Positions 23,291 through 35,681 of a stretch of 64,000 nt of DNA are shown here, piece by piece. Position 1 is the first letter of the stretch; each line of letters starts with the position of its first letter. The notes under the pieces were generated by a model. It saw only the letters and a list, made by a program, of their open reading frames with translations. It had not been told where the DNA came from and did no database searches. The DNA lies in contig NC_045133.1 in the NCBI RefSeq assembly GCF_007655135.1, positions 6,486,376 through 6,550,375 of the forward strand. The letters run 5' to 3'. The position numbers and the translations under genes are program-made. The stretch comes from Punica granatum (lineage: Eukaryota > Streptophyta > Magnoliopsida > Myrtales > Lythraceae).

Positions 23291-23323
23291 ACTAGTCTAT
23301 AATCTCACGCACTGCATGAGATT
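23291..23323 (-). mobile_element. Helitron-like 3' terminus, strong hairpin
   Basis: On the minus strand, 23323-23301 forms a hairpin with arms AATCTCA and TGAGATT, followed by ATAGA, CTAG and T. This fits a Helitron 3' end whose body would extend to the right of 23323. Confidence 0.5.
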
Positions 23324-23576
23324 TGGTTTTAGTTTTGCTTAAGAAATTTCTCAATTGATAACATTCTAGAATCTCATGACTCATTGTCCATTTACATTAA
23401 TGTTATCCTTTTATTTTATCAGAAATTCATTTTTATTTAAAATTGAAAAACTTATGATTTACAGAAACAGTCGGAATGTGCCATGCAGAATCGACCAGAT
23501 AGTACTAATTTATTATTTACATCCTTATTCAATATTTTTATATATATTGAAATTTTTTTGTTCTTATAGTAGAAGA

Positions 23577-23613
23577 CGAATTTTCACATGCGTTATCAGT
23601 GTATTTACACTGG
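23577..23613 (+). mobile_element. Helitron-like 3' terminus
   Basis: The hairpin region CACATGCGTTATCAGTG is followed by TATTTACA, CTGG and T, which fits the CTRR rule. It matches the terminus at 22870-22907, so the two are near-tandem copies about 700 bp apart. Confidence 0.45.
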
Positions 23614-23639
23614 TTATCACAAATTCATGGAATTTATTC

Positions 23640-24929
23640 TAATACCATATTATGTTTTTCTTTTATGGGGGATGTAAATGCCATGCTAAGTTAATAAATG
23701 AAAATAATAAACAATTATTTAGCTTATTAAATAATTGTTTATTAGAATACTAAATTATCTACAAAAATAAATTATTCTAATAAATAATGTTTATTATTCT
23801 AATATCTAATAATTGCTTAAGCACATATAAATTATTTATCATTAATAATATAAATTATTCTAATATCTAATAATTGTTTATTAGAATAATAAATTATCTA
23901 ATTAACATATGCGAAGATAGATATTAGAATAATATATATTTTAAGATAATTATTTAACCATGTAGAAAAATTATCACAAAACACTAACTACATAAATTTA
24001 GGAGCATATCGAAATATAAAAATTAACATGTGAAAATAAACAATTTGACTAGAACTATTCCAAAAAATGTGTCGAACAATATTTATATATCTATGCAAGT
24101 TATCTTTAATATAAATTTGAAAATAGATATTAGAATAATTTATATTTGGAGATAATTATTTAAGCATATATATGAATTGTCACAAAACACTAATTACATA
24201 AATTTAGGAGCATGCCGAAATATAAAATTTAATCTGCAAAAATAAAGAATTTGACTAGAACTATTCCAAAAACTCTGTGAAATGACATTTATATATATGA
24301 GCAAGATATCTTTAATCTATCACAATATTATATTAACTATCGAATAAAGAAAATAATTACTTACTTATACACAATATTTCTAAAATAAAGTACCACATGA
24401 CCAATTCTATGAAATTAGGATCACAACAAAATAAAATTTTCATAAATGAAAGTAAGTATATATAACATGACATAATTTTCAAAAGGAAATTCAAAATCAA
24501 GTTTGTATACTTGCATTTAACATATGTACTAGATCTACATAATGTTAATGATTTAACAAATATGCAACACAAATGAGGGAATTAGTGGCAAAATTGGCAA
24601 TAAAGTATTTGAAATTAGTGTAATTATCATTATTGTTCAATATTTTTTATGACTATTTTCAAATTTTAATTTTTTTCCATTTTAAATAATACGATAGAGC
24701 GTGAAATTTTGAAATTGTGAAAGGAAATAGCAAAATAAAAAGAGATTAACACGTGGGAGAAAATAGAGAGGAAAAATAATATTAAGTTGACAATACTGTC
24801 CTTCAATTCATCTCTTTTATTTTGAATTATATCATATCTAAATTAAGAATAAAGGATACTTTGACATTTCAACCACATACTAAAAATAATGAGGCAGTTA
24901 CCAAAGTGAATTTTCGCCTAAATGATAGT
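23640..24929. other. Very AT-rich, locally repeated DNA
   Basis: TTATTCTAATATCTAATAATTG-like words recur between 23690 and 23900 in both orientations. No gene is present. A 206-bp tandem duplication inside it is listed separately. Confidence 0.5.
23915..24326 (+). repeat. Tandem duplication, two units of about 206 bp
   Basis: Units at about 23915-24120 and 24121-24326 share ATATTAGAATAAT, TCACAAAACACTAA, CATAAATTTAGGAGCAT and TTTGACTAGAACTATTCC in the same order. The copies differ by scattered substitutions. Confidence 0.8.
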
Positions 24930-25827
24930 ATAAGATATTGTTATAGTTATTCTACGAAGTTATGGTAATATAAACTTAAAATATTTGAAATAAGAATGTC
25001 ATAAAATATTTAACTTTAGAAAAACATATAGTTAAATTTGTTAAGAGTATTTATAAACAAGTATACCTAATATATAAATAATCATATAAATATTGCATGC
25101 ATACTAATTAATAGAGTTAGTTACAAAATCATTATTGAACTATTCTAAGATTAGTTTAATATTGTTAGTATGTCATTGATTATAATGTAAAATTAATCAT
25201 TCGAGATATTTTATTATATGAAGAAACAAGTGTGTTTTTAAAAAATCAGAATATAATTATTATAAGAAGTGAAACAGAAATGCTTAAAAATACAACGCGA
25301 AGGATGCAATACTAAAGAAATAATCTATTGATCACATATATAATTTCCATAAAAAAATATAAGTTATTAATTTTATGATTTTATGGTCATATAGGAGAAA
25401 ATAATTATGCACAGTATATGTACTTATGCTCATCAATAACAAAATATAAAAAAGAAAGATTCGTGGATGTAATAAAAATTGTTTTTAAAATAAAGTTGGT
25501 AAATATAAATGTCTATTGTAATTTCGAAATTAAAGTGATAAATCTGAATTAAGAATTAACTTAGATAGATTATACATATTATATGAGACGGTTAGTTGCA
25601 AAGTTATCATTAGACTACTTAACTTTCTATAATTTCTAATAGAAAGTCATGAAAATTATTGTATGAAACTTGAAGTTAATATAATTACAAATATTATTAA
25701 TTTTAATGAAAAATCGGTCTTTAAAAAAATAATTACATTGTAAAAAAGAACAAAGCATATATATATGTGTGTGTGTGTGTGCGCGAGCGCGCGCATGAAC
25801 CCTTGCAACGGACGGGCAAAATGCTAG
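24930..25827 (+). mobile_element. Non-autonomous Helitron-like element, family 2 (second copy)
   Basis: The 3' end CCCTTGCAACGGACGGG is a decayed CCCGTGC/GCACGGG hairpin, followed by CAAAATG, CTAG (25824-25827) and T. The body is collinear with 9190-10090. A TA/TG/CG microsatellite sits just before the terminus. No coding capacity is seen. Confidence 0.55.
25757..25795. repeat. Compound TA/TG/CG microsatellite
   Basis: (TA)n passes into (TG)n and then a GCGCGAGCGCGCGC block. Alternating purine-pyrimidine of this kind can in principle adopt Z-DNA. Confidence 0.9.
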
Positions 25828-26163
25828 TTTGGAATAATTTTTAAGTTTTACCCAAATGAAAGTTACATCCAATTATTGATCTTTAATTTTAATTTCTGAA
25901 TATATTATAAGTTTAAATTTTCAAATTAAATTTTATGGTCATTTTCGTTTTATATATATGTGTGCATTTGTCTGTGTAAGCACGCACATGCGTACATGCA
26001 TAATTTAATATCTAAAGGGAAAATTTATAAAAACATATATTTGTTATATGCTTTTCTGATATCTCTTATTATCTCTTATACCAAAATAAAATGTTTTTCT
26101 AAATTACGAATTTATTTCTTAAATTAATTTTTCGCATTTCTATTATTTGTAGTAATGATTAAT

Positions 26164-26330
26164 TCTGAAAAATATTTTTTCTGTCATGAGAGAGGCCCAT
26201 AGACCTAGTACAAAGATATGAAATCAAGCAAAATAAAAAAGCACATAAGTCTGTGTGGACTAAACCCAGAACCTCTTGGCTCTAAGTCAGCATCTTGTGC
26301 CACTGTACCAAGATTCCTTCCTCACTCTAA
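26164..26330 (-). mobile_element. SINE (tRNA-derived), family S2
   Basis: Minus-strand head TGGTACAGTGGCACAAGATG, then AGAGGTTCTGGGTTTAGTCC (box B like), with a body ending in GTACTAGGTCTATGGG and CTCTCATGAC. A truncated relative lies at 21693-21790. Confidence 0.6.
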
Positions 26331-26814
26331 AACAACCTATCTTCTTATCTTATATCTTTTATCTTATAATATTATTTAAGCAAGCATTCGATTTTGTAAC
26401 TGACTCCTCATTTACATTGCGGTTGACAAGTCAGAATTATCATTTATTCTTATTTTAAGTATTACTAGTTGGAAGGACACATGCATTGCACATGGTGTAC
26501 ATCTCCATAGATTATCCATATTTATAATTTTTTGTACCGATAAAAATGTCACTGTAAATTCAAAAAGCTTGAAGTACGTTTCTTAATACATAACTTGGAG
26601 CATGCTGTACAAAACCGAGAAGTCTATGAATGGTTTTGTTAAATTTCATTAATATCATGTCTCTGTACATATAGCCATAAGCTAGGAGAAGAATAAGGCA
26701 AGATTGCTAAATGTTACAAGTCATTAATCCGATACCTATATATCCTATAATATAGCATTATGTATAAGGAAACAAATTATGGAAATCATGGGAGGATATC
26801 CCGTAATACTCCCC

Positions 26815-27076
<262 letters not shown>

Positions 27077-30000
27077 TGTGACACCAAAAGATGAAAGTAG
27101 ACCGCTGTGCGCACTCAAATTTCATCTCGTCGGGGCACGCATGCGCGAAGCCTATGCAACGCGGCTTGGGAGTGTCCACCTTCCCGAGGACGCGCGACGG
27201 ACGCACGTGAGGAGGAGTCGCCACTTACTGTTTACGACCCGTAGGTCGAGGGCCGTTGAGTCGCCTGGGTCTAGGGGTACAAGGTACACCTAAATGTTAA
27301 GGCAATGGTCATACGGAACCGGAAATTCCGAATTCAGGGGTTCTATTACATGCGAGCCTATATCTCGTACGCCCTTTCGGTACTCTAGTTTGCTAGGCTT
27401 GCTGTTTTGTTTATTTACCACGTGATTTAGGGTTGCACTTGACTCGCCCGTTTTGACACCGTAAAGTCGATGAATTGATCAAGTTGGGCCAAGAACCCGA
27501 AAGATGAGTAGGCTTGTGCGTCGAGGAATCGGTCCACTATCCTAACGTTTACAGTTCGTCAAACCATGGCGGTCGACTCCCAGCGTGAACCGAAACCGCG
27601 AGTATTCGGGCTTACTCGTCTCTAGGCATTAATAGACCAACTTGACCGGTTCAACACTCAGACCTCTCTCTTGCCGATCGGGGATCCTTACAAATAAATG
27701 AAAAGATGTACAAATAAGATCCTCGCAATGTACGCTCGAATAATTACAAAGTACAACTGAATAAAGTAAATGGATCCCGATCGGTTTGCATTGGGCCAAT
27801 ATTCCGCTCCAGCTCACCGTGTGTTTTGAATGACCAATAAATGAATTAAGGCAACACGGGCTCCAAGAGCCGGGGGTCGGGTCCGATCAAACCGACGGTT
27901 TGCAGGAGAACCGATTAGTCCCCACTGTAACCGTTGGACCAATCGAGCTCTCAGGTGATATCTAAACACGTTTCACACATCCAATCCAAATTGCCTTCCA
28001 CATAGGCCATATTTGGAGTGTGATGGTGACTCGATGCTAGATCCCATTCCGCACTCGGGTTGCACGCGCTCAGTGAGTTAGGAGGCGTTGGACCTCGTGT
28101 TCGGTGATTTGGGGCGTTGGACCCCGTGCAACACGTAACCTATGGGCTCGGACCCGAACCGCAACAAATTAGCAAAAGCAAATGGAAAACAGAAGAAAAC
28201 TGATAAAACTGATGAAAAACAGATAATAACTGACAAATATAGATAAATACAGACAAGTTGTATATTAAGTCGAATGTACGTGATTTAATCAGTTATTAAC
28301 CGGGGTTGATTAGCAAACAATGTATCTAACCTAGGCAAACAAAGAGGTGGGCTGGAATATGGTTCTAGGCCAATTACATGTGTGAATTTGTTTTATAACT
28401 CTTATTCAGTGAGGTGTCACTACGGTTTCACCGAATTTGCCAAACTCGTATTTTGACTCTAGATTGGAATCTAGCATTCCGCCTATCCGTTATCTAATGT
28501 TTGATTAAGTCAAATGCATAATTAATCTGGTTTTTTCGTGTTTTGCAACATAAATGAAGATGCCCGCCACCGAATCTACAATAGGGAGATAGAAACACCG
28601 AAAGTGGACGGAATGGGCCGTGCGAATGAAACTCGCGCCCGAACGGGCCGCCCTTTTTCGTCCGTAGATCGAGGTGTTTTCGACTCCCTAATGCCTAGGA
28701 TATCGGTGAATCACGAAATGACGATTATGCCCTTGAGTGGTAGAACGTGTGTAGTTTGCATATAAATTAAAGATCATGTGACACGAGGAGGTCTAAAAAG
28801 AACTCGCGTATCTCGACTTGAGCCGCCTCAAATTGGGCCCGGACTCGAGTCACAATGCGCGAGTGCTCGCTAGACACGGTCCTATCCGTGTTACACGTCT
28901 TGTTGCTTTGAAATTGTGAACTTTTAAAGAAAAGGGCATTTCCGCCGTTTCGTAAACCATCGATGCGCTTACGGATAGCAATCAATTTATCCAATTATTT
29001 AGTCCAAGTGATTTAATTAACCGAATGATACGTCCCGTCTCTCCCATTTGTGAAATTATTCGGTGGTAGTGATCTTATATCGAGGAATTGTGGACTTGAT
29101 GGATAATCTTCCAAAACTAATTCTCCTAGGAGGCGGCTAGCACATGATCAACGATAAAAACACAAAATATGAATATACTCAATTCCAAGGGGCGATTCCG
29201 AAGCAACGAAGGAGACCGACCTAAACTCGGGAAGGGTCAAAGGGCACTCGGCTACCTCTCCAAGGGTTAGGCCGAGAGCTCTCCTTGACCCGACTTGGGT
29301 TATGGAGAGTCTCCTACGTCGATTCTAGCCGTACCTTGCATACATAATACATCGAGCACAATAATAACACATATTTTGATGAAAATGGAAGGAAACCGAT
29401 GCCGCCAAGATCTCGAAACACAACCGAACACACAAACGAACACATACAATATATATGTATAAAGGAATCGGTAAAACGGCGTCGATTCATGCAATGGTAA
29501 AACGCGAAAACACGGGAACCGATCTATTTCGAAATGAAAGAGGTCTCCTTGGACCCGTGTGGTCCAAAGGAACTCTCGGCCACATCCCCTCAAGAGTGGC
29601 CGTGAGTTTCCATGGCTCACACTGGTCAAGACGGGCTCTTCAATTCCGATCTAAATCCTTTCCCGTCATACTAATACCTTACATGCGATAAACGACGAAA
29701 AAAAACACGGGAACCAACTAACTTCGGGGAAGGAGAGGCTGCCCTAGCCTCGGGTGAGCCAAGAGAGCTCACGGTTCCCTTCCTTGGGACTAGGCCGTGG
29801 GTTCCCTTGGTTCGACCGTAGCTTAGACGTCTCTCCTACCTCGATCCTAGCCATTTCCCATCACGGTACATACATTATATGGACGTGCAACGTGAAAAAC
29901 GACGTTGATCAGGATGGAATTTTCGCACGGGGCCAGTTGCATTGGATTCCCAAGAGACTAAGGATCGTGCCTGTGGTGGTTTCGGGAGGAGAGCATGCGT

Positions 30001-32416
30001 AGATTTTTCGGAAATCAAAAACAAAGTCGGGTCAGTAAAAAAGGACAGACCCGGTCGGATCAAAACAGACCCGACTGGCACCCGATGAAGAAACGGCTCC
30101 ACAGGAGGCTCCCGGTGGTCTTTTGATGCAAGGTCGGTGGCAAAATCTGTGAAGGGAGAAAGGAGAGAAAAGGCGGTGGTGCACGGTTGAACGGCTCTCG
30201 GCACGCGACCACCTTGTCACGAGGAAGAGTGAGGGTCGTGAGGAACCCCTAGGAAGTGATGGCACGACTCGCCATGGTCGTGGGAAGAAATGGCGTGCCG
30301 AGGATCCCGGGGTGGCTATGGAAACCCGTTTCTGTACTGTTTCTGTTACCTGCTGAAACGGTGTGTTGGAGGCTTCGAATGCTAAAACTAAGTTCGGAAA
30401 TGGATTTAGAAAGTCAAAAACATGTGGGGTAAGAAGTTCGGTCAAGGCTCGGGCAAAGTCGGGGGGCGGGACTCGCCTAGGAACTGGGAAAGTACCTAGA
30501 GACCCGATTCTGGAATGTTCTAGATCTGCATGCTGGGAGCTTCAAATGCCGAAACTAACACCGGAAATGGACTCGGGAGGTCAAGTACATGTGGGATATG
30601 AAATTTGGTCAAGTTTGGTTCGGGTTGAGTGGCGGTCGCCGAAAAATGGTTGAGTTTTCCGGCAATTTTGGCCTTGAACCGGGCTATGCTTGGGCTGAAC
30701 GAAGTGTTGAAGTTTGAGAGGAATTTGAGAGAGTTTTTGAGTGAGAAAGCTAGAGAGAGAGTGCAAGAGGAGTTGTGATTAAGTTAATGACCCAATGGGC
30801 TTATAAATGTGGCTTTAATGGCTCAATTAGTGAAAACAAAGCACAATTAAGGAGAGGGTTAGGGGGATCCGAATTTTTTAAGATGGATTAAGGAGGGAAA
30901 GTTGTCTTGAAAGGTGATGGGAAGTGATGGATGGAAGAGTGGAGTTGATGGGTGTAAGAGATATTTTGAAAATGTGTGGATGGGAAAGACTTGGCTTGCT
31001 TTTAGCCACCCCTAGAGAGAAGCCATGGCTTGCGGCTTGGCTTGACTCGGCTTGGCTTGGCTAGCTCAAGGGTCCCACTTGACTAGGAAGAAAGCCGGAA
31101 GAAGCTCGGGGCTCGATTGGTCGCACGTTTGATTTTCGTAGCTCGTTTGAACGACGAATTATCGATGTACATGCGAATGCGATTTTAATGAGCCTAATAT
31201 TGACATGCTCCATGTAAGTAAATGCTCGGGTAGCCCAGGGACTCAAAAGCCGGTTTTGCTCCGTTTGGATGATTTGAGCGAAGTTATCCGTTTCTGTCGC
31301 ATGTTCGCGCCTCTACATACTGTACTGCTCGTGTCGGTGTGCTTTATGCTTTGGGCAGAACGGTTTACTTGCCGGCCCTGACTGGAAATCGATAATCGGA
31401 GACGTCCTAGGAATCCGCAAATGAGGTTCTCTCAGTGTTTCCCAAGTGTTCTGATATGTTCGGAGACCACTGCGATCTCCGTTTGTCAGAAACGAGTCCC
31501 TAAGGTTTACCGGGAGGCGCTCGTGACCATTGAAACGTCACTCGGGAGCTCAATATGATTTGCTTGGTTCGAGCTGAAATGATTTCCTAGCCCCTGGGGG
31601 TTGTTGGGAGTGGGTGGTGCAAAGCTTGGATGTCAACATTTCCTTGAATGAGCTCTGAGCTCAAGATTCCGCTAGAAATGGGCCATTTTGTTGTCGGAAT
31701 GGTACTCGGGAAACCTAAATGGATTATGCAATGTGATCAGGGTTTATCTCCCCGGCCCTTGAGGTCCCTAGGATTGATTGGCACGGATTTCGTGCAACAA
31801 CAAATTATCAAAAAGGTCTCTGGCTATGTTTCTGTGCAAAAATGGCCCATTTTTCCTGGTCGGGATCCACTCGGGAGACCAAGATGAGCTCCGAAACACA
31901 GTATGAATCATGTTCCTTAGTCCTGGTGACCCTTGGGCATGTGCAGACCTATTTTCGTGTGTCGTTTATCTGTTTGTGGACCGGGCATCCCGAGGACCCC
32001 GTCAAGAAGGCGTTTGTAAATGTTCGAGGGGTGCCCCGGCTTAAGCAGGAGACTTTCGAAATGTGCTCGAAGGTGCTATTGGTCATTTTGGTACCAGAGG
32101 GATTTTTAGAGTCCCATATTGAATATCTTCTGACGCTCCGGTGATCCGTCGATGAATAGTACTATAGTGCCGGCTTTTCTGTTTTGGGGCTTGTTGCTCG
32201 TCTGTTCTTACGACTGCCCCTCTTGGGCCTTTTTGGTGGTCCCTGCCATTTTCTGTGATCCATGCCCCGTAATTGCATGCTTGCCTCTACTGACCCGACT
32301 GTGAATAGTGGCTCGAGCTTCTGCTTGGTGTTCTTCTGTTAAGCTTGTCGGGCTGTGATCAAGGTTACCGGTAGTGCTCCCTATTGGAGTCGGTGGGCCA
32401 AAATGGGGTGCTGACA
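27077..32416. mobile_element. 5.34 kb insertion resembling a giant solo LTR (Tat/Ogre-like Ty3)
   Basis: The insertion splits the copia RNase H reading frame. It begins TGTGACACC and ends GGTGCTGACA, so its ends are TG...CA with imperfect inverted termini as in LTRs. It is visibly GC-richer than its surroundings and contains no gag, reverse transcriptase or integrase motif in the ORFs I could read, all of which are under about 140 codons. LTRs of about 5 kb are known in the Ogre/Tat lineage, which is why I favour a solo LTR. A large non-autonomous retroelement (LARD) is the alternative. No clean 5-bp target duplication is visible, and about 12 codons of the copia frame seem lost at the junction, so a rearrangement is also possible. 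Confidence 0.55.
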
Positions 32417-33087
32417 ACCGCGTAGCCCAATAACTTCACTAACTGTAGCTGCCATTACTCTGTATTCAGCTTCAGCAGATGAACGAGATACAGTTGTCTG
32501 TTTCTTGGTCTTCCATGAAATGGGACTTCCTCCAAGTGTGATGAAGTAACCTGTGACTGACCTTTGCGTCATCGGGCAACTAGCCCAATCAGAATCACAA
32601 TAGGCTATTAGCTCCATGGATTGCGATCGAAGAAAACTTCCTTGCCCCGGTGATTGTTTCAAGTAACGAAGTATGCACATCGCTGCCATCCAATGGTCTT
32701 GGCGTGGATCTTGCATAAATTGTGATAGGATGTGAACACAGATAGGATAACTCGGGACGAGTGATTGTCAGGTAGATGAGGCGACCAATGAGACGACGAT
32801 ATCTACTAGGATCAAGCAATGGAGAACCCGAATCCGAAGATAATCTGTGTTGTCGTTCCATGGGAAATAAAGAATGTCGAGAATCAAGCATGCCACATTC
32901 TGTGAGTATATCAAGAACATATTTTCTCTAGTTGAGAAATAATCCTTTGTCCATCCGGGTGACTTCAATTCCAAGGAAATAGTGCAAAGGACCTAAATCC
33001 TTAATACGAAAACATGTGGCCATGTAGAAATGCATTATGAACATTTAATTGGTGCATTTCCCAATTGTGAGCAACAGCCAAAGATAA
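32417..33087 (-). pseudogene. Copia reverse transcriptase/RNase H fragment
   Basis: On the minus strand I read LAVAHNW, HQLNVHNAFLHG, a deletion, KDLGPLHYFLGIEV, an in-frame stop after GLFLN, RKYVLDILTECGM, RYLKQSPGQG, AYCDSDWASCP and SRSSAEAEYR. These are copia RT and RNase H motifs in order. Deletions and stops rule out function. Confidence 0.9.
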
Positions 33088-33299
33088 AAAGTACTCGAGA
33101 AGTTTATGAATGGTTTTGTTAAATTTCATTGATATCATATCCCTGTACATATAGCCATAAGCTAGGAGAAGAATAAGGCAAGATTGCTAAATGTTACAAG
33201 TCATTCATCTGACACCTATATATCCTATAATACAACATTATGTATAAGGAAACAAATTATGGAAATCACGGGAGGATATCCCGTAATACATGCAATGCC

Positions 33300-34480
33300 G
33301 GCAAAGAGTATCTATTAGAATTGAGCAATCTCAAATAATGGAAAAAAAAAAAGATTATCCAATGATAATTCACGATGAATAATAAGACAATTTTGAAGTA
33401 ATGTTGTGGAAGAAGAGTGAGCGCAGGTTTGCTAAGTGATATAGTGGTGATAATGGTGGCCTCTGACAAACAATGGTGTTGATTGTATGAGATCTACACG
33501 CTAGTGCACGAATGAAGAAATACTTCATAGTGAACTCATGTTGGCTTCTAATGGAAAAACCTAGCATCATTAAATAGTTTGTTGGTGCATCTCGAAGTAC
33601 CATGGATTGTAATATTATTACTTCCAAGGAACCATCCTCATGCTTCCCCACATAAAAAGCAAAGGAAAAATATTAACAAAATATACATGATAAGATTTAA
33701 CCAATCTCAATTTGATCCTAATTCATTTAGGGGCGTGTTTGATCCAATAACCGAATTATACAAATTTAGGCATTAATAGTTCTATTTCTACCAAAAAAAA
33801 AATCTAAGTTACAGCACAACAATTTTGGATATTTCATGACACCTTGTAAGGATCCAATTGAGAAGAGCCACCGCAAAATGCTTGAATGGAAGATATACTT
33901 TTGATTTCATGACACGACCATCAGCAGCACCACTAATATCATGTGCTTGTCCCCATATGTCAGGACTTCCCCTATGCAAGGTCAAAGAAAAAGCTTGGTA
34001 GGCCAATAGTTAAGCATAAAGCATCCATTGACAATGTTCATTAAGGAAAAATGAAAACTTAAATAAAAGCATAAACTGGTGGCATATCGATTTGCTCCTT
34101 CCTAATCAAATAACAGTCTCACTGTTTCACTGGGATAATTTTTCTAAATAGGAAATTATATTATTACTTTAATTTATAATCAAGTAAGCTAGCAACAAGC
34201 GAGGAATTAATATCATAAATAGCATGAAGTAGTTCGGATTAAGAAATCAGAAGTTGGCATGGGGATGCACAAGAGAACACGTGCTTTGTCAAATAAGGAT
34301 ACCTTTAAATGAAAGAACATGCTGACAACATTCATTAAAGCACGCTGGAGTAGCTTCCTTATGTAAATTTGAATGCGATGAGGATAAAAAAAAAACAAAT
34401 AAAAGATAGTTGAATTAACATAATGCAGACGATTGTACTACCTTTTGCCTTGGCTTTCAATTTCCCATTTCCTCCTTAGA
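33300..34480 (-). other. Exon-like fragments of an unidentified gene (minus strand)
   Basis: Minus-strand segments at 33370-33651, 33809-34006 and around 34330-34370 give protein-like sequence with few stops, for example HRGSPDIWGQAHDISG and RALMNVVSMFFHLK. The last is flanked by AG and GT as a 42-bp exon would be. I do not recognise the family and cannot join the pieces convincingly. They may be relics of a gene or of a transposon-captured fragment. Confidence 0.3.
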
Positions 34481-35019
34481 TATGCTTTTTAAGTTAAAAC
34501 TCTTCTCTCAACATGATAAAAGGAGGCCAAAACCACAAATTCATATTTGTACTCGTATCAAATGCAACAGGATCTTTAAAATTAATAAGAAAAACATTTT
34601 TAGTAGACTCAAGAGACTAAAAGAAGACTACTTTTTCCTAGAGAATAAAACAAGGCAGACATTCTTTTGCTCAGATGAAAATACGAAAATCGCTTCACAG
34701 ATATAAATAACCCGACAATCGATTGAAAAACCTTTAAAAGAAACTGGAGGCTTGATATTTATATAAACTCGAGCAGCAAAGGTATCCTAGTGAGGCATCA
34801 ATCCAAATGGCGTCACTCCAAGGGCTCATTCATTCTCAAGGAGGTCGGGGGGCACATTGTAAGAATTTAAAGGTTGGGGCAAATGCTATCTATCACTAAA
34901 GGTAAGGGGGCTAACTGATTTTTACTCTAATCCATTAACTTCTTAAAATTTAAACACTTAATTTTCAATACTTGAAAATAAGTTGAAACAATCACATGCT
35001 AAGTGTAATTGGAAAAGAC
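34481..35019. other. Intergenic DNA, no gene seen
   Basis: The sequence is AT-rich, with a GC-richer stretch at 34800-34920 that resembles a transposon end (GTTGGGGCAAATGC). It leads into the block shared with the third small-protein paralogue. Confidence 0.4.
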
Positions 35020-35162
35020 GCATGCGTACGCTTCATAAGTAGTTCATAAGGTTGTGAGTTCGAATCCCTCCTTGAAAGCATATATAGCACTCGGTGAAAC
35101 CAACCGAATTCCCGTGCTCTCACAAACACAACTATCCTGGATTGGTGGGCTCATAGGTGGAC
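35020..35162 (+). mobile_element. SINE-like copy, family S3
   Basis: ATGCGTACGCTTCATAAG then GTGAGTTCGAATCCCTC (box B like), a body with CACTCGGTGAAACC, and CCTGGATTGGTGGGCTCAT. The related copy at 39043-39190 lies in the same place relative to the next paralogue, so the SINE was duplicated along with the gene. Confidence 0.55.
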
Positions 35163-35212
35163 TTACATTTTGAGAAACTGAGGGAATTTGTTACTTGATT
35201 ATAAATGAGAAC

Positions 35213-35479
35213 GGTCATAAGACAATTTCAACTGTTGTTGGAGGACTCATAATGGGATTGGATCCCGGTGCCCGTTCATTCCATTTATTACTGGCAGACA
35301 TAAAGGCAATTTCTGTCAAGAATCTACCAACTGTTGCGCCGATTGACTTGCCCGAAAAGCTATTCATATGTCTTTGGGATTGTATATCCTTACGACAGTT
35401 CCCAATATAGCCCGCGATTATATTAGTTATTTTTTTTTATTGGGCTTTTGCCCGTTTCCTTACCCAAAAAAAAAATTTT
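35213..35479 (+). mobile_element. Poly(A)-ended retroinsertion unique to the paralogue 2 block
   Basis: Paralogues 1 and 3 have an uninterrupted AAATGAGAAC.ATCAGTTTATGAG about 250-450 bp downstream. Here 267 bp are inserted between two TGAGAAC copies (35206-35212 and 35480-35486). The insert ends GCCCGTTTCCTTACCC plus an A-run. Target duplication plus A-tail indicate LINE-type retrotransposition, and the tail resembles plant L1 3' ends. Confidence 0.7.
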
Positions 35480-35681
35480 TGAGAACAGTCAGTTTATGAG
35501 TTCTCCAACCCATGTACAATTTCTCAAACATCTGGATTGTTATTTCATTATCCTAAAACTGTTGGTCGCTCACTCACACATATCTGATTTTATATTTATG
35601 GACAGATTGAAAATAAATACACTACAAATTAATAAACAGATATAGCTGCCAAATCATCTGGGCTTCTCATATGACACAGTG

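Noticed and set aside
26466..26500. Helitron 3' end (ACTAGT plus a CATGCATTGCACATG hairpin) beside the copia LTR
   Set aside because: The hairpin pairs poorly and no body homology could be traced, so it was left out of the feature list.
29875..30445. Overlapping 109- and 137-codon ORFs in the 5.3-kb insertion
   Set aside because: They overlap in different frames on the same strand and lack domains. The GC-rich composition makes chance ORFs likely.
32381..32716. 111-codon ORF as a host gene
   Set aside because: It is copia RNase H sequence, interrupted by the nested insertion.
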